The notes: a model not told the origin generated them from the sequence alone. A DNA stretch of 64,000 bases from Variovorax paradoxus (GCF_024734665.1 NZ_CP102931.1:4896001-4960000); one strand, 5' to 3'; positions 6,988 to 17,286 are shown, counted from the first letter of the stretch. Translations and numbers: made by a program.

Positions 6988-7521
6988 TCAGCCTTCCTCG
7001 CCCGAGGGCTCGCCGCGCATCACATGCACGCGCAGCAGGCCCAGCTGCGTGTGCATCTGCTTGACCGTCTTCATGTCGAGCCCCGAGAACATCTCGAGGA
7101 TCCATTGCTCATGCTCGCTCGCCATGGTCTCGAAGGTGCGTCGGCCCGTGGGCGTCAGGCTCACGATCCACGCACGGCGGTCGTCGGGGCTGGGCGCGCG
7201 CGCCACCATGCCTTCGCGTTCGAGCTCATCCGTCAGGCCCGTGACGTTGCCACCGGTCACCATCAGGTAGCGCGACAGCACGCGCATCTTCAGGCCGTCT
7301 TCGTAGCGGTAGAGCTGCGCCATGTAGTCGAAGCGCGCCAGCGAGATGCCGAAGCGCTCGCGCAGCCGGCGCCGGATCTCGGCCTCGATCTGCGTGGTGC
7401 TGGCCAGCATGCGCAGCCACAGCTTGAGCATCGCGTGGTCCTCGTGGCCCGCGCGGGCTTCGTGGCCCAGTTCTTCCGCATCGCTCAGCGCGGCGTGCGA
7501 GGCATCGTTGTTGCGTGTCAT
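6988..7521 (-). CDS. MarR family transcriptional regulator (downstream MarR of the catabolic locus)
   Basis: A 177-residue winged-helix regulator with a 28-residue polar N-terminal extension, the MarR core from about 30 to 150, and the wing region [22 protein letters not shown]. The start ATG overlaps the stop of the SDR upstream (ATGA at 7521-7518), so it is translated in an operon with SDR and thioesterase genes. By position it probably senses a substrate or intermediate of the pathway. Its target may be the repeats at 8297-8324. In Variovorax auxin-degradation loci two MarR genes bracket the catabolic genes, as here. Confidence 0.92.
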   Translation of the reverse strand: MTRNNDASHAALSDAEELGHEARAGHEDHAMLKLWLRMLASTTQIEAEIRRRLRERFGISLARFDYMAQLYRYEDGLKMRVLSRYLMVTGGNVTGLTDELEREGMVARAPSPDDRRAWIVSLTPTGRRTFETMASEHEQWILEMFSGLDMKTVKQMHTQLGLLRVHVMRGEPSGEEG

Positions 7522-8294
7522 GTCACTTCTCCCCCTGAAACCGAGATGGACTGCCCGGTGACCGACGCTGCACCAGGCCCGCACAGCCAGCGCACGGCAT
7601 CGGCCACCTCGGACGGTTGCACGATCCGCTTCTGCGGATTGACGCTGGAAAACTCCGCCAGCGCATCGGCCTCGCTGCGCCCGGTCTTGCCGACCACATT
7701 GGCGACGCTGTTGCGCAGGATGTCGGTGTCGGTGTAGCCCGGACACACGGCATTCACCGTGATGCCCTTGCGCGCCACCTCGAGCGCCAGCGAGCGCGTG
7801 AGTCCGATCACGCCATGCTTGGCCGCGGTGTAGGCCGCCACGTAGGCGTAGCCCTTTTGCCCCGCCGTGCTGGCGATATTGACGATGCGGCCCCAGCCGG
7901 CGTCGAGCATGTCGGGAAGCGCTGCCTGTGCGCACAGGAAGCTACCGGTGAGGTTGACCGACAGCATCCGCTGCCAGAGCTCGAACGAAGTCTTGAGGAA
8001 AGGCGCGCTCTCGGCTGCACCGGCGTTGTTGACGAGCACGGCGACCGGGCCTCGCGCGGCGCGGGCCTCGGCGAACGCCGCCTGCACCGCCTCGGGGCTG
8101 GCCACGTCGGCAGCCACAACGCCATGCCCGCTGCCCGCGAGCGAATCGGCGACGCGCTGCAGCGCCTCACGGTCACGGCCCAGCAGCGTCAGGACGGCGC
8201 CCTCGGCAGCCAGGGTGCGGGCGATCTCAGCGCCGATGCCGCGTGCCGCGCCCGTGACAAGTGCGTGGCGGCCAGCGAGTGAATTTGATTGCAT
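7518..8294 (-). CDS. SDR family oxidoreductase (3-hydroxyacyl-CoA/3-oxoacyl reductase-like)
   Basis: A 258-residue classical SDR with all key elements: TGAARGIG 14-21, NNAG near 90, Ser in IASTAG near 142, YTAAK 155-159, and the C-terminal SVSGGE. It resembles beta-hydroxyacyl dehydrogenases used in acyl-CoA degradation. It opens a subcluster (SDR-MarR-thioesterase) that has 53 bp of its own upstream DNA carrying direct repeats. The substrate is unknown; a CoA-bound hydroxy intermediate of aromatic acid breakdown is a reasonable inference. Confidence 0.9.
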   Translation of the reverse strand: MQSNSLAGRHALVTGAARGIGAEIARTLAAEGAVLTLLGRDREALQRVADSLAGSGHGVVAADVASPEAVQAAFAEARAARGPVAVLVNNAGAAESAPFLKTSFELWQRMLSVNLTGSFLCAQAALPDMLDAGWGRIVNIASTAGQKGYAYVAAYTAAKHGVIGLTRSLALEVARKGITVNAVCPGYTDTDILRNSVANVVGKTGRSEADALAEFSSVNPQKRIVQPSEVADAVRWLCGPGAASVTGQSISVSGGEVT

Positions 8295-8296
8295 AC

Positions 8297-8324
8297 CTGA
8301 ATGTTTTAGTTCTGAATCATTTTA
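8297..8324. promoter_or_regulatory. direct repeats upstream of the SDR-MarR-thioesterase subcluster
   Basis: CTGAATGTTTTA (8297-8308) is nearly repeated as CTGAATCATTTTA (8312-8324), in an AT-rich island immediately upstream of the start codon at 8294. It could bind the MarR encoded two genes downstream. No convincing -35/-10 pair could be placed, so this is only a candidate site. Confidence 0.35.
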
Positions 8325-8347
8325 ACGGAGTGTGCCAACCCAGGTTG

Positions 8348-9097
8348 TCAGCGCATGAAACGGCCGCCGTTGAGGTCCAGCGTGGCGCCCGTCATGAAAG
8401 CGGCCGCCGGGGAAGCGAGATAGACCACGGCCGCGGCCACCTCTTCTGGCAAGCCGAAGCGGCCGAGGGGAATGCCCGCCCGCAGCGCCCACTGCTTCGC
8501 AGGCTCCATGGCGTCGAGTGCCGGACTGCGGATCGCCGCAGGGGCCAGCGCATTCACCGTCACGCCGTGCGGCGCGAGCTCCTGCGCGAAAGACCGCGTC
8601 AGTGCCAGCAACCCGACCTTGCTCGCTGCGTAGTGCGCGCCGGTCGCGGTGCTGGCCTGCTGCCCGGCCATCGACGTCAGGTTGACGATGCGCCCCGCGC
8701 CACGCTCGCGCATGTGCCGCCCGGCAATGCGACAGCCGAAGAAGCTGCCACGCAGGTTGACGGCGAGCACGTCGTCCCACTCTTCGGGCGTGATGTCCCA
8801 GAGCGATGTGGTCGGCGTGCGCGCCGCGTTGTTGACCATGATGTCGACGGCACCAAAATGCGCGACGGCCTTGCCGAAGCAACCGGAGAACGCCGCCTCG
8901 TCGCGCACATCGAGCTCCAGGGCAAGCCCGCCGATCTCCGCCGCGACGGCTTCGGCATTCGCAAGTTCGATATCGGCCAGGGCCACACGCGCCCCGGCTT
9001 CCACAAGCCCCCGCGCGATGGCTGCCCCAAGCCCCTGCCCCGCACCCGTCACGAACGCCACGCGTCCGGAAAGCGGGAGCAGCGCTGCGCTTGTCAT
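8348..9097 (-). CDS. SDR family oxidoreductase
   Basis: A 249-residue classical SDR: TGAGQGLG 17-24, NNAA in place of NNAG near 92, LTSMAG with the catalytic Ser near 143, YAASK 156-160, C-terminal DLNGGRF. It matches the FabG-like branch that also includes glucose and cis-dihydrodiol dehydrogenases; a dihydrodiol or hydroxyacyl substrate cannot be decided from sequence. The ATG at 9097 lies 10 nt after the stop of the upstream acyl-CoA synthetase gene; longer in-frame starts would overlap that gene heavily. Confidence 0.9.
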   Translation of the reverse strand: MTSAALLPLSGRVAFVTGAGQGLGAAIARGLVEAGARVALADIELANAEAVAAEIGGLALELDVRDEAAFSGCFGKAVAHFGAVDIMVNNAARTPTTSLWDITPEEWDDVLAVNLRGSFFGCRIAGRHMRERGAGRIVNLTSMAGQQASTATGAHYAASKVGLLALTRSFAQELAPHGVTVNALAPAAIRSPALDAMEPAKQWALRAGIPLGRFGLPEEVAAAVVYLASPAAAFMTGATLDLNGGRFMR

Positions 9098-9107
9098 GCG
9101 ATTCGCC

Positions 9108-10697
9108 TCAGGCCCTGGCGGGCCGTCCGTCCCAGGTCTGCGGCCCGACACCGCGCTCGCGCAGCTTGAACTTCTGCACCTTGCCGTTCTCCGTGCGCGG
9201 CAGGTCGGCCAGCACATCGATGTATCGCGGCACGGCGAAGTACGGCAGGCGCCCTTCGCAAAAACGCGCAAGCTCGGCGGGATCGATCGACACGCCCTCG
9301 CGCGCCACCAGCGCGGCCATCACCTCGTCTTCGGCCAGCTCGGAGCGCACCGGGTACACCGCGCACGAGGCCACGCCCGGGTGGCTCAAAAGCACCTGCT
9401 CGACCTCGAACGACGAGATGTTCTCGCCGCGCCGGCGGATCGCGTCCTTGATGCGGTCGACGAAACGGAATGCGCCGTCGGCATCGCGCACCACGCGGTC
9501 GCCGGTGTGAAACCAGAGATTGCGCCAAGCCTCGACTGTCTTCTCCGGCATGTTGAAGTAGCCGCTCGCGAAGGCGTACGGCTCCTCCGCACGCAGCAGC
9601 AATTCACCGGCCTCGCCGGGCGACAGCTCCGCGTCGTCTTCGTCGGCCACGCGCACCTGGAAGCCCGGGCGCAGCCAGCCCATGACACCGCCGCGCGGCG
9701 AATCCGGCGCGGTGGCGATGGCGAAATTGGTTTCGGTCGAGCCGTAGCCTTCGAGCAGCGACACGCCCGTGCGCGCCTTGAACGCAGCGCCCGCGGCAGA
9801 CGGCACGCCGGGCCCCAGCCCGATGCGCACGCGGTGATCGCGCTCGCCGGGGCCTTCCGGCTGCGCGAGCAGGATAGGAACCATCGCTCCAAGCAGATAC
9901 ACCACCGTCGCGCCGCTCGAGCGCATCGTCGGCCAGAAGCCCGAGGCAGAGAAACGCGACTCGAACACCACTTGTGCGCCCGTCAGTGCGGCCTGCGCGA
10001 AGGTGTTGAGCGCGTTGATGTGAAACAGCGGCAGCGTGGTGCACAGCACATCGTCGGCGCCGACGCCGAGCACCTCCGCGCTGTTCACGCCCCACCAGAA
10101 ATACTGCGCATGCGGACAGATCACGCCCTTGGCCGGCCCCGTCGTGCCGGAGGTGTAGAGAATCGCGAGCGGATCACCGGGCTGCACCGCAGCCGGCTCG
10201 ATGGGCTCCCCGCCCTCGGGATACGCCACGACGCGCACACCTTCAGGCACTTGCCACGCATTGGATGCCGCTTCACCAACCACCCAGACCTCGCGCAACG
10301 CGGTGCGCGACAGATCCGCCGTCGCGAGCCGCTCCAGAAAGCCCGCCTCGATCACCAGCAGCTTCGCCTCGCTGTTCGCCAGGAAGTATTCGATCTGCGG
10401 CCCCATCGATGCCGTGTTGACCGGCACCGTCGATGCGCCCAACCAGCCTGCGCCGAGAAAGCTCTCAAGAAACTCGATGCGGTTTCCGCACATCACCGCA
10501 ATGCGATCGCCACGTGCCACGCCGGCCGCCGCCAACGCGCCTGCCCGCACAGCTGCAGCCCGCGCTGCATCTCCATGCGTCCACTCGCTCCCCGCAATCC
10601 GCAGCAACGCGCGCGAGCCGAACAGCCCGGCCTGCCGCTGCAGCATCGCCGGCAGCGTGCGCAGGGCGGGCGGCACGGCGCGGGGGTCACTCGTCAT
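9108..10697 (-). CDS. AMP-binding acyl-CoA synthetase (ANL superfamily)
   Basis: A 529-residue adenylate-forming ligase. The phosphate-binding loop [11 protein letters not shown] is near 170, the A5 motif YGSTE near 306, the A7/A8 region HTGDRVVRD then [15 protein letters not shown] near 405-430, and the catalytic Lys is in the C-terminal [12 protein letters not shown]. It activates a carboxylic acid to its CoA thioester. It lies just downstream of the LIV-type transporter (11-bp overlap with the ATPase gene), so it probably acts on the imported acid or a product. It is one of two such enzymes in the locus and clearly diverged from the one at 24039-25664. Confidence 0.92.
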   Translation of the reverse strand: MTSDPRAVPPALRTLPAMLQRQAGLFGSRALLRIAGSEWTHGDAARAAAVRAGALAAAGVARGDRIAVMCGNRIEFLESFLGAGWLGASTVPVNTASMGPQIEYFLANSEAKLLVIEAGFLERLATADLSRTALREVWVVGEAASNAWQVPEGVRVVAYPEGGEPIEPAAVQPGDPLAILYTSGTTGPAKGVICPHAQYFWWGVNSAEVLGVGADDVLCTTLPLFHINALNTFAQAALTGAQVVFESRFSASGFWPTMRSSGATVVYLLGAMVPILLAQPEGPGERDHRVRIGLGPGVPSAAGAAFKARTGVSLLEGYGSTETNFAIATAPDSPRGGVMGWLRPGFQVRVADEDDAELSPGEAGELLLRAEEPYAFASGYFNMPEKTVEAWRNLWFHTGDRVVRDADGAFRFVDRIKDAIRRRGENISSFEVEQVLLSHPGVASCAVYPVRSELAEDEVMAALVAREGVSIDPAELARFCEGRLPYFAVPRYIDVLADLPRTENGKVQKFKLRERGVGPQTWDGRPARA

Positions 10698-11418
10698 CGT
10701 GCGTGCCTCCGCCGAGGTAGGTGGCCTGCACCCGCGGGTCGCTCGCCAGCTCGGCCGAAGCGCCCGACAGCGCGATCTCGCCCGTCTCAAGCACATAGCC
10801 TTCGTCCGAGCTTTCGAGCGCGGCGCGGGCGTTCTGTTCCACCAGCAGGATCGACACGCCGTCTTCCCGCAGCTTGCGCACGATGGTCAAAATGTCGCGC
10901 ACGATCAGCGGCGCCAGCCCGAGGCTGGGCTCGTCGAGCATCAGCAGGCGCGGCGCCGACATCAGCGCGCGCCCCACCGCCAGCATCTGCCGCTCGCCAC
11001 CAGACAGGGTGTCCGCGCGCTGCGAGCGCCGCTCGGCCAACCGCGGAAAGCGGTCGTACACCGACTGCAGCCGTTTCTTCATTGCATCGCCGCGCAGCCG
11101 CTTCGCGTACGCGCCGAGCTGAAGGTTGTCGAGCACGGTGAGTTCGCCGAACAGCTCGCGCTTTTCGGGCACGAGACACAAGCCGCGCTCCACGCGCGCT
11201 TCCACGTCGAGCCCCTGCAGGTCTTCGCCCTCGAAGCGCAGCGTGCCTTTGCACGGCAGCAGGCCCATGGCAGCGGCCAGCAGCGTGGTCTTGCCAGCAC
11301 CGTTCGGCCCGATCACCGAAATGATCTGGCCCGGCTGCAGGTCGAGCGACACCCCGCGCACCGCCTCGACCTGCCCGTACGACACATGCAGATCGCCAAT
11401 CTCCAGCATCGCGGTCAT
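10687..11418 (-). CDS. branched-chain-type ABC transporter ATP-binding protein (LivF-like)
   Basis: A 243-residue ABC ATPase: Walker A GPNGAGKT 37-44, Q-loop near 83-90 (VPEKRELF, typical of LivF), signature LSGGE 138-142, Walker B LLMLDEP 158-164, then SLGLAP. It works with the fused permease-ATPase and the permease encoded just upstream (4-bp ATGA overlap) to form an importer of the HAAT/LIV family. The start at 11418 coincides with that overlap; a second ATG lies three codons in. Confidence 0.93.
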   Translation of the reverse strand: MTAMLEIGDLHVSYGQVEAVRGVSLDLQPGQIISVIGPNGAGKTTLLAAAMGLLPCKGTLRFEGEDLQGLDVEARVERGLCLVPEKRELFGELTVLDNLQLGAYAKRLRGDAMKKRLQSVYDRFPRLAERRSQRADTLSGGERQMLAVGRALMSAPRLLMLDEPSLGLAPLIVRDILTIVRKLREDGVSILLVEQNARAALESSDEGYVLETGEIALSGASAELASDPRVQATYLGGGTHDDE

Positions 11419-13205
11419 ACAACGCTCCCCAGGTAAGCCGCCTGCACACGCTCGTCCGCGCGCACCGCCGACGGCACGCCCTCCACGAGCTTGGAGCCGA
11501 AGTTCATCACCACCAGCCGGTCCACCAGTTTCATCACGAAGTCCATGTCGTGTTCGACAATGAGGATGGTCACGCCCTCCTCGCGCAGCTTGCGCAGCAA
11601 ATCGCCGAGTGCCATCTTTTCCTTGCGGCGCAGGCCGGCGGCCGGCTCATCGAGCACCAGCAGCACCGGGTCGGCGGCCAAAGCGCGCGCAATTTCCAGG
11701 ATGCGCTGCGTGCCCAGCGGCAGGCTGCCCGCCAGTTCATGCGCGCGGTCACCCAGCCCGATGCGGTCGAGCTGGCGCTGCGCCTCCTGCAGGATCTGGC
11801 TTTCTTCCGTGCGATCGAGCCGCAGCCCCGCCTTCAGGATGCCCGAGCGCGTGCGCGAATGCGCGCCCAGCGCCACGTTGTCGAGCAGGCTCATGTGCGG
11901 GCGCAGCTTCACGTGCTGGAAGGTGCGCGCCAGCCCCAGCCGCGCGACCTCGCGCTGCGGCATGCCCGCGATGTCGTGCTCCAGAAAGCGCACCTTGCCC
12001 GCGCTCATCGGCAGCGTGCAGGTCAGCAGGTTGAACATGGTCGACTTGCCTGCGCCATTGGGCCCGATCAGCCCGACGATCTCGCCGGCCTTCACGTCGA
12101 AGCTCACGTCGTTGACCGCAATGAGCCCGCCGAAGCGCTTGACCGCGCCATTCACCGACAGCACCTGCGAGCCGCGCTGGGGCAGCGTGCGATGCGGCAG
12201 CGGCTCGACCGGCGGCGCCTCGTGGCGCAACGGCCCTTGCACAGCACCGCGACGACGCGTCCAGCGGCGCAACAAGCCCATCACGCCGCCGCGCGCAAAG
12301 TGCAGCAGCAGGATGAACAGCGCGGCGAAGGCCACGGCCTCCAACTGGCCGGCGCGTTGCGTGAGCATCGGCAGCACGTCCTGCAGGCCGTTCTTCAGCA
12401 CCAGCACCAGCGCAGCGCCCACCAGTGCGCCACCCAATTGACCGAGACCACCGGCCACCGCCATCAGCAAATACTCGATGCTGGCGCGCACATCGAAGGG
12501 CGACGGGCTCACGAAGCGGTTCATGTGCGCATAGAGCCAGCCAGCCAGCCCCGCGAACAGCGCGGCTGTGACGAACAGCGAGAGCCGCACGCGGTACGCA
12601 TCAGCCCCCACGCTCGCCAGCAGCGTCGCACCGCCGCGCAGCCCGCGAATCGCGCGACCCGGCCGCGACTGCAGCAGGTTGTAGCTGAACAGGCAGACCA
12701 GGCCGACGACCACCCAGATCAGGTAGTACATCGCGCGCGGGTCGGCCAGCGACCAGCCAGCGACCTGCAGCGCCGGAATGTTCGACAGCCCCGTGTGCCG
12801 ACCGAGCGCATCGACGTTGCCGAACAGCATCGCGATCGACAGCCCCCAAGCGATGGTGCTCAGCGGCAGGAAGTGCCCGCCAAGCCGCAGCGTGAGCATG
12901 CCGATCGCCAGCGCCGACAGCCCCGTGAGCAGCAGCGCGAACAGCAGCCCGATCCAGGGCGACATGCCCTGCGTGGTCGTGAGCCAGGCCGTGGCGTAGG
13001 CCGCGATGCCCACGAAGGCCGCCTGCCCGAACGATGTGGCGCCGCCCACGCCAGTCAGCAGCACAAGGCCCAGCGCCACCAGCGCGCCGATGCCGATGTC
13101 GTTGAGCAGCGAAACGGTGAAGCTGCCCGCCAGCACCGGCACCAGTGCCAGCACGACGACGAGCCCGGCGATCCACGCCAGGCGCTTGTTGCGGTTGGCG
13201 TTCAT
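11415..13205 (-). CDS. fused branched-chain-type ABC permease (LivM-like) and ATPase (LivG-like)
   Basis: A single 596-residue frame joins two proteins that are often separate. Residues ~1-305 form a LivM-type membrane domain with about eight hydrophobic helices. After a basic linker (~305-345) comes a LivG-type ATPase with Walker [10 protein letters not shown] near 383, signature [16 protein letters not shown] and Walker B VLLVLDEP. No internal start with a good ribosome site stands out at the junction. It overlaps its neighbours by 4 bp on both sides, so the importer is tightly co-translated. Such M-G fusions are known in this transporter family. Confidence 0.93.
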   Translation of the reverse strand: MNANRNKRLAWIAGLVVVLALVPVLAGSFTVSLLNDIGIGALVALGLVLLTGVGGATSFGQAAFVGIAAYATAWLTTTQGMSPWIGLLFALLLTGLSALAIGMLTLRLGGHFLPLSTIAWGLSIAMLFGNVDALGRHTGLSNIPALQVAGWSLADPRAMYYLIWVVVGLVCLFSYNLLQSRPGRAIRGLRGGATLLASVGADAYRVRLSLFVTAALFAGLAGWLYAHMNRFVSPSPFDVRASIEYLLMAVAGGLGQLGGALVGAALVLVLKNGLQDVLPMLTQRAGQLEAVAFAALFILLLHFARGGVMGLLRRWTRRRGAVQGPLRHEAPPVEPLPHRTLPQRGSQVLSVNGAVKRFGGLIAVNDVSFDVKAGEIVGLIGPNGAGKSTMFNLLTCTLPMSAGKVRFLEHDIAGMPQREVARLGLARTFQHVKLRPHMSLLDNVALGAHSRTRSGILKAGLRLDRTEESQILQEAQRQLDRIGLGDRAHELAGSLPLGTQRILEIARALAADPVLLVLDEPAAGLRRKEKMALGDLLRKLREEGVTILIVEHDMDFVMKLVDRLVVMNFGSKLVEGVPSAVRADERVQAAYLGSVV

Positions 13206-14257
13206 TGGTCCACCTCGTCTTCTTCCTCTTCGGCGTGCGTGGCCATGAAAGACCGCAGCATGAGCACCGGAATGAGCAGGCTGAACACGATCACGTCCTT
13301 CAGCGCACCGCTCCAGAACGAGGCAAAACTCTCCACCACGCCGACCGCGAGCGCACCGATGGCCGTCATCGGATAGCTCACGAGCCCGCCGATGATCGCG
13401 GCCACGAAAGCCTTCAGGCCAATGATGAAGCCCGAGTCGTAATACATCGTCGTCACCGGCGCGATCAGCACGCCGATCAGCCCCGCCAGCAGCGAGGCGC
13501 AGCCGTACGCCAGCAGCGCCGTGCGCACCGGCCGTATGCCGACCAGCCGCGCGCCCACGCGGTTCACGGCCGTGGCACGCAGCGCCTTGCCCGCCACCGT
13601 GCGCTCGAACACCAGGAAGAACAGCCCGCTCAACACGACGGCCGCCCCCACCATCAACACCACCTGTCCGCTGACCGTGAAGCCGTCACCCAGCGTGAAC
13701 ACGGCGCTGGTCAGCGGCGTGGTGCGCGAACCCTCGGGCCCGAAGAACAGCAGGCCCAGACCCGACAGCAAAAAGTGCAGCGCCAGTGACACGATCAGCA
13801 GCACCAGCACCGATGCATCCGCGATCGGCTGGAACACCACCCGCGCCAGCAGCGGCGCGATAGGCACCACCAGCAGCACCGCCACCGCGATGTGCACCGC
13901 CACAGGCACGCCCGGCCGCGCCGCCAGCCATGCGAGCACGCACGGAATGGCGGGCAGCACGCCCCACATCAGCACCGCCTTCGGAATGCGCGCGGCCTCG
14001 CCGCGACGCAGCAGGCTGCCGATCTCGGTGGCCAGGGCCAGCGCCGCCAGCACCGCGACCATGCCGATGGTCGGCGGCACGCGGTCGGTTTCGAAGGCCG
14101 CGAGCGACAGGGCCGCAAAGGCCGCGATGTCGCCGAACGGCACGAACACCACCCGCGTGACGGAAAAGATCAGCACCAGCCCGAGCCCGGCCAGCAGATA
14201 GACGGCCCCGTTGGCCAGGCCGTCGGTGAGGAGAATCAGTGCCACGTCCCATGTCAT
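13202..14257 (-). CDS. branched-chain-type ABC transporter permease (LivH-like)
   Basis: A 351-residue very hydrophobic protein with about eight to nine membrane helices, opening ILLTDGLANGAVYLLAGLGL, the usual first-helix pattern of LivH permeases. The conserved cytoplasmic loop KALRATAVNRVGARLVGI near residues 227-244 is the coupling region for the ATPases. It is longer than E. coli LivH because of an extra hydrophobic stretch around 85-130 and an acidic tail. It lies 34 nt downstream of the binding-protein gene and overlaps the M-G fusion by 4 bp. Confidence 0.92.
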   Translation of the reverse strand: MTWDVALILLTDGLANGAVYLLAGLGLVLIFSVTRVVFVPFGDIAAFAALSLAAFETDRVPPTIGMVAVLAALALATEIGSLLRRGEAARIPKAVLMWGVLPAIPCVLAWLAARPGVPVAVHIAVAVLLVVPIAPLLARVVFQPIADASVLVLLIVSLALHFLLSGLGLLFFGPEGSRTTPLTSAVFTLGDGFTVSGQVVLMVGAAVVLSGLFFLVFERTVAGKALRATAVNRVGARLVGIRPVRTALLAYGCASLLAGLIGVLIAPVTTMYYDSGFIIGLKAFVAAIIGGLVSYPMTAIGALAVGVVESFASFWSGALKDVIVFSLLIPVLMLRSFMATHAEEEEDEVDQ

Positions 14258-14291
14258 CGCGCGGCCCTCCGAAAAAACAAAGGCGAGAGGT

Positions 14292-15455
14292 TCAAGGTGC
14301 GAGCTTCCATTGGCCGTTGTCGAGCTTGACGATCACCCGGGCGCGTTCGTCCACGCCGTAGAGACTGCCGGGCTTGAAGGTGTAGACGCCGTGCGTGCCC
14401 ACCACTTCCTTCGTGCTGAAGATGGCATCGCGCAGCGCCACGCGGAACTCGGGCGTGCCCGGCTCGGCCTTCTTCATGGCGCGCGAGGCGGCATCGACGA
14501 ACACCAGCCAGCCGTCGAACGAATAGGCCGAGAAGGCGTCGCTGGTCGGTGCGTTGTTGACCTTCTGGAACACGGCGCGGAAGTCGGTCGCGATCTTCTT
14601 GGTCGGGTAGTTGTCTGGCAACTGCTCGGCCACGATCACCGGGCCGGTGGGCATCAGCGCGTTCTGGCCAGCCGCGCCGACCACGCGCACGAAGTCGGGG
14701 TTGATCAGGCCATGCTGGCCGTACACGCCGCCCTTGAAGCCGCGCTCCTGCAGCGCAAGAAACGGCAGCGCGCCGGGCGTGCCTGCGCCACCGGTCATCA
14801 CCGCGTCGGGCCGCAGCGCCACGATCTTCAGCACCTGCCCCGTCACCGAGGCATCGGCGCGCGCATAGCGCTCGTTGCTCACCACCTTGATGCCGGCGCC
14901 GGGCGCGGCCTTCATCAGCGCGTCGTAGACCAGGTCTCCCCAGGCGTCGGAGAAGCCGATGTAGCCCACGGTCTTCACGTTGTTGCGCTTCATGCGCTCG
15001 ACGACCGCATCGATCATCAACTGCGTCGGCTGCGCCACGGTCATCACCCAGGGGTTCTCGTTGGGGTCGAGCAGGATGGGCGTGAGGCCGATCATCGGCG
15101 TCTTTGCTTCCTTGCCCACCTGCGCCATCGCGATGGCGGCCGGCACGCCCGAAGTGCCCATGAGCACGTCGACCTTCTCTTCCTCGATCAGCTTGCGCGC
15201 GTTGCGTCCGGCCGTGGTGGGGTCGGAGCCGTCGTCGAGCACGACGAGCTGGATCTTGCGGCCGTTCACCTCGCCCTTGTAGGCCAGCGCGGCCTGCATG
15301 CCCTTGGCATAGGGCACGCCCAGCGAGGAGTTCGGCCCCGACAGCGACACGCTGAGGCCGACCTTGAGGTCGGCCGCGAACGCGCTCGCTATGCCACAGG
15401 CGGTCAGCGCCGCGGCGAGGGTGCCGCGCGTCAGGATCTGCATCAGGCTCTTCAT
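14292..15455 (-). CDS. ABC transporter substrate-binding protein, periplasmic (paralogue 1)
   Basis: A 387-residue LivJ-type periplasmic binding protein. Residues 1-28 form a signal peptide ending AFA before ADLKVGLSVS. The family pattern SGPNSSLGVPYAKGM and the DDGSDPTTAGRNARKLI segment follow, with two Rossmann-like lobes after that. It lies immediately upstream of the permease genes, so it is the default partner of this transporter. It is closely similar along its whole length to the proteins at 17315-18460 and 18755-19921, pointing to gene duplication within the locus. The ligand is inferred to be an aromatic acid. Confidence 0.94.
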   Translation of the reverse strand: MKSLMQILTRGTLAAALTACGIASAFAADLKVGLSVSLSGPNSSLGVPYAKGMQAALAYKGEVNGRKIQLVVLDDGSDPTTAGRNARKLIEEEKVDVLMGTSGVPAAIAMAQVGKEAKTPMIGLTPILLDPNENPWVMTVAQPTQLMIDAVVERMKRNNVKTVGYIGFSDAWGDLVYDALMKAAPGAGIKVVSNERYARADASVTGQVLKIVALRPDAVMTGGAGTPGALPFLALQERGFKGGVYGQHGLINPDFVRVVGAAGQNALMPTGPVIVAEQLPDNYPTKKIATDFRAVFQKVNNAPTSDAFSAYSFDGWLVFVDAASRAMKKAEPGTPEFRVALRDAIFSTKEVVGTHGVYTFKPGSLYGVDERARVIVKLDNGQWKLAP

Positions 15456-15499
15456 GTCGTAGCTCCGGTGAGGATTGTTGGAATGGACAGGTGGGTAAC

Positions 15500-15964
15500 T
15501 CAGATGAACAACTGGATGGCCGGCAACGCGCGCGGGGCGTTGAGCAGGTCGATGCGCTTCTCGCGGATCGACCAGCCGGTGGGAGTGCGCACGAGGTGAT
15601 GGCGGGCGGTGCCGCTCAACAGGATCTGGTTTTCGCCGCGCGCCTCGACGTAGAGGAACGGCGTGCGCAGCCATGCCTCATCGCCCTCCTCGCGCTCGAT
15701 GCGCGAGGGCTGCAGCACATGCTGGCTGTGGCTCGCAGGATGCTGCGAATGCGCGCGCGGGTTCTTGAGGCGGTCGACGCGCAGCTGCAGCAGCAGCCGG
15801 TCTTCATAGGCCAGCGAGTTGTGCGAGAACGGATCGGCCTGCGCCGCGCCGAGCAGCGGCACCCAGTAGTGGCCGTCTTCAGCGAACAGGGCCAGCCAGT
15901 CATCAAGGCGCCGCTCGTCGAGCAGCGCCGCCTCGTGGGCGACGAAATCGCGTGGGTCCGTCAT
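15500..15964 (-). CDS. aromatic-ring-hydroxylating dioxygenase beta subunit (second pair)
   Basis: A 154-residue SnoaL/NTF2-like beta subunit of a Rieske dioxygenase. It has the usual pattern HEAALLDERRLDDWLALFAE, HYWVPL, and the C-terminal ALPAIQLFI. Beta subunits are structural and help shape the alpha3-beta3 hexamer. The start codon overlaps the stop of the alpha gene (ATGA at 15964-15961). It clearly resembles the other beta subunit in this window (25675-26163). Confidence 0.93.
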   Translation of the reverse strand: MTDPRDFVAHEAALLDERRLDDWLALFAEDGHYWVPLLGAAQADPFSHNSLAYEDRLLLQLRVDRLKNPRAHSQHPASHSQHVLQPSRIEREEGDEAWLRTPFLYVEARGENQILLSGTARHHLVRTPTGWSIREKRIDLLNAPRALPAIQLFI

Positions 15965-17286
15965 GCCGCAGCCTCCATGCCCGCCGCCATGGACTTCGCC
16001 CAGGCGCGGAACTGGTTGCGCATCAGCAGCTCGTTGGTGCCGTTGGTGGTGACCGTGGCTTGCTGCGTCTCGGCTGGGTCGTAGTTGCGGTGCAGGCTCA
16101 CCCACTCGTTGCCGCCTGCGCGCAGGCCTTGCTGGATGCTCTCGAACAGATGCACGTCGTCGTGCGCGACCACCGACATCGGCGAGAACACGAGGCGGTT
16201 GTAGCTCATGGCACGCTCGAACAGCAGTGCTGGCGCACCCGCCGCACGGAAGCTCCAGGCTTCGATCAGCGTGCGGTTGGCCGCCAGCGGGCGAATCACG
16301 CGAATGGCCTGCGGCGAGCCCTTGACCGACAGGCTCGGATAGAAGACTGAGTTCTGCGGCGAGCGCTGCAATATCTCGGTAGCCCGTGCCTCACCGTGCG
16401 CGGCGCGCATCGCGGCTTCGTACTCAGGCAGCTGCGCGTAGTTGGAGTGGATGCTGAAGTTCACCCCCAGCACGCTGTGCCCGTTGGCGAACACCCGCCC
16501 ACCCATCTTGTCGAAGAATTCGTAGCCCGAGCCGAAGGGCAATATCTGCTCCATCGCCATCGGCTTGGGGTCCGTGGGCGCATGGCCTTCCCACAGCGCC
16601 TCGGCCGCCTTGGTGGCCGATTCGTGCGTCGACATTGGATGCACCGTGTCGTTGATGTTCTCCAGGTACATCTTCCAGTTGCAGTGGACGACGTTGCGCA
16701 GCACGCCGCCACCCACGGTCAGCTTGCCCTCGGGCGAGCGGTCGACCATGTTGTCGATGGCGCCCAGCACCTCGCCGAAGTAGTCCTCGAACGAAGGCCC
16801 AGTGTCCGACAACCGCACGAATACGAAGTCGCGGTACACCTTCACGTGCTTCACCACCGAGAGCCCCTGCCCCGATTCGCAGGCCTTGAGCTGCGTGCCC
16901 TCGTAGCCGTTCTTCAGCGGCAGCCCGAGCGGCGCGCCGTCGAGCTTGTAGGTCCACGCGTGGTACGGGCAGCGGAAGAACCGGCCGGTGTTGCCGCTTT
17001 CGTCCGTCACCAGCTGCGTGCCCTTGTGGGCGCAGCGGTTGTAGAGCACGTGCACATCGCCATCGGGCTGGCGCACCATCATCAGCGGCCGTCCCGCAAT
17101 GTCCTGCGTGACGAAGTCGCCGGCCTCGGGCACCTGGCTCGCGTGGCCGAGGAAGACCCAGGTGTTGGCGAACAGGTTCTCCTGTTCCAGCGCGAAAAGC
17201 TCTTCGCTGAGGTACAGGTCGCGGTGCACCCGGTCGTCCTGCACCAGCGCCGCGACGAGATCGGGGCGGTTGCGATAGATGGTCAT
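15961..17286 (-). CDS. Rieske aromatic-ring-hydroxylating dioxygenase alpha subunit (second pair)
   Basis: A 441-residue catalytic subunit. The Rieske [2Fe-2S] ligands are C85, H87, C106 and H109; the mononuclear iron ligands are in NDTVHPMSTH (D213, H216, H221), with the bridging Asp present. The N-terminus (RVHRDLYLSEELFALEQE) is typical of the benzoate/anthranilate-like group. It inserts O2 into an aromatic ring or equivalent. No reductase gene sits beside it, so electrons probably come from the reductase at 27497-28489. It lies between two binding-protein genes. It is a full-length paralogue of the alpha subunit at 26163-27476, with the same ligand positions. Confidence 0.94.
   Translation of the reverse strand: MTIYRNRPDLVAALVQDDRVHRDLYLSEELFALEQENLFANTWVFLGHASQVPEAGDFVTQDIAGRPLMMVRQPDGDVHVLYNRCAHKGTQLVTDESGNTGRFFRCPYHAWTYKLDGAPLGLPLKNGYEGTQLKACESGQGLSVVKHVKVYRDFVFVRLSDTGPSFEDYFGEVLGAIDNMVDRSPEGKLTVGGGVLRNVVHCNWKMYLENINDTVHPMSTHESATKAAEALWEGHAPTDPKPMAMEQILPFGSGYEFFDKMGGRVFANGHSVLGVNFSIHSNYAQLPEYEAAMRAAHGEARATEILQRSPQNSVFYPSLSVKGSPQAIRVIRPLAANRTLIEAWSFRAAGAPALLFERAMSYNRLVFSPMSVVAHDDVHLFESIQQGLRAGGNEWVSLHRNYDPAETQQATVTTNGTNELLMRNQFRAWAKSMAAGMEAAA

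Noticed and set aside
8649..11141. Very long open frame on the plus strand antisense to the SDR, ligase and ABC ATPase genes
   Set aside because: It is a mirror of GC-rich coding sequence on the other strand: no domain, composition dominated by Arg/Ala/His, and three well-supported minus-strand genes cover it.
11550..13376. Long plus-strand frame antisense to the fused permease-ATPase
   Set aside because: Same reason; low-complexity Arg/Gln/His-rich translation with no family features.
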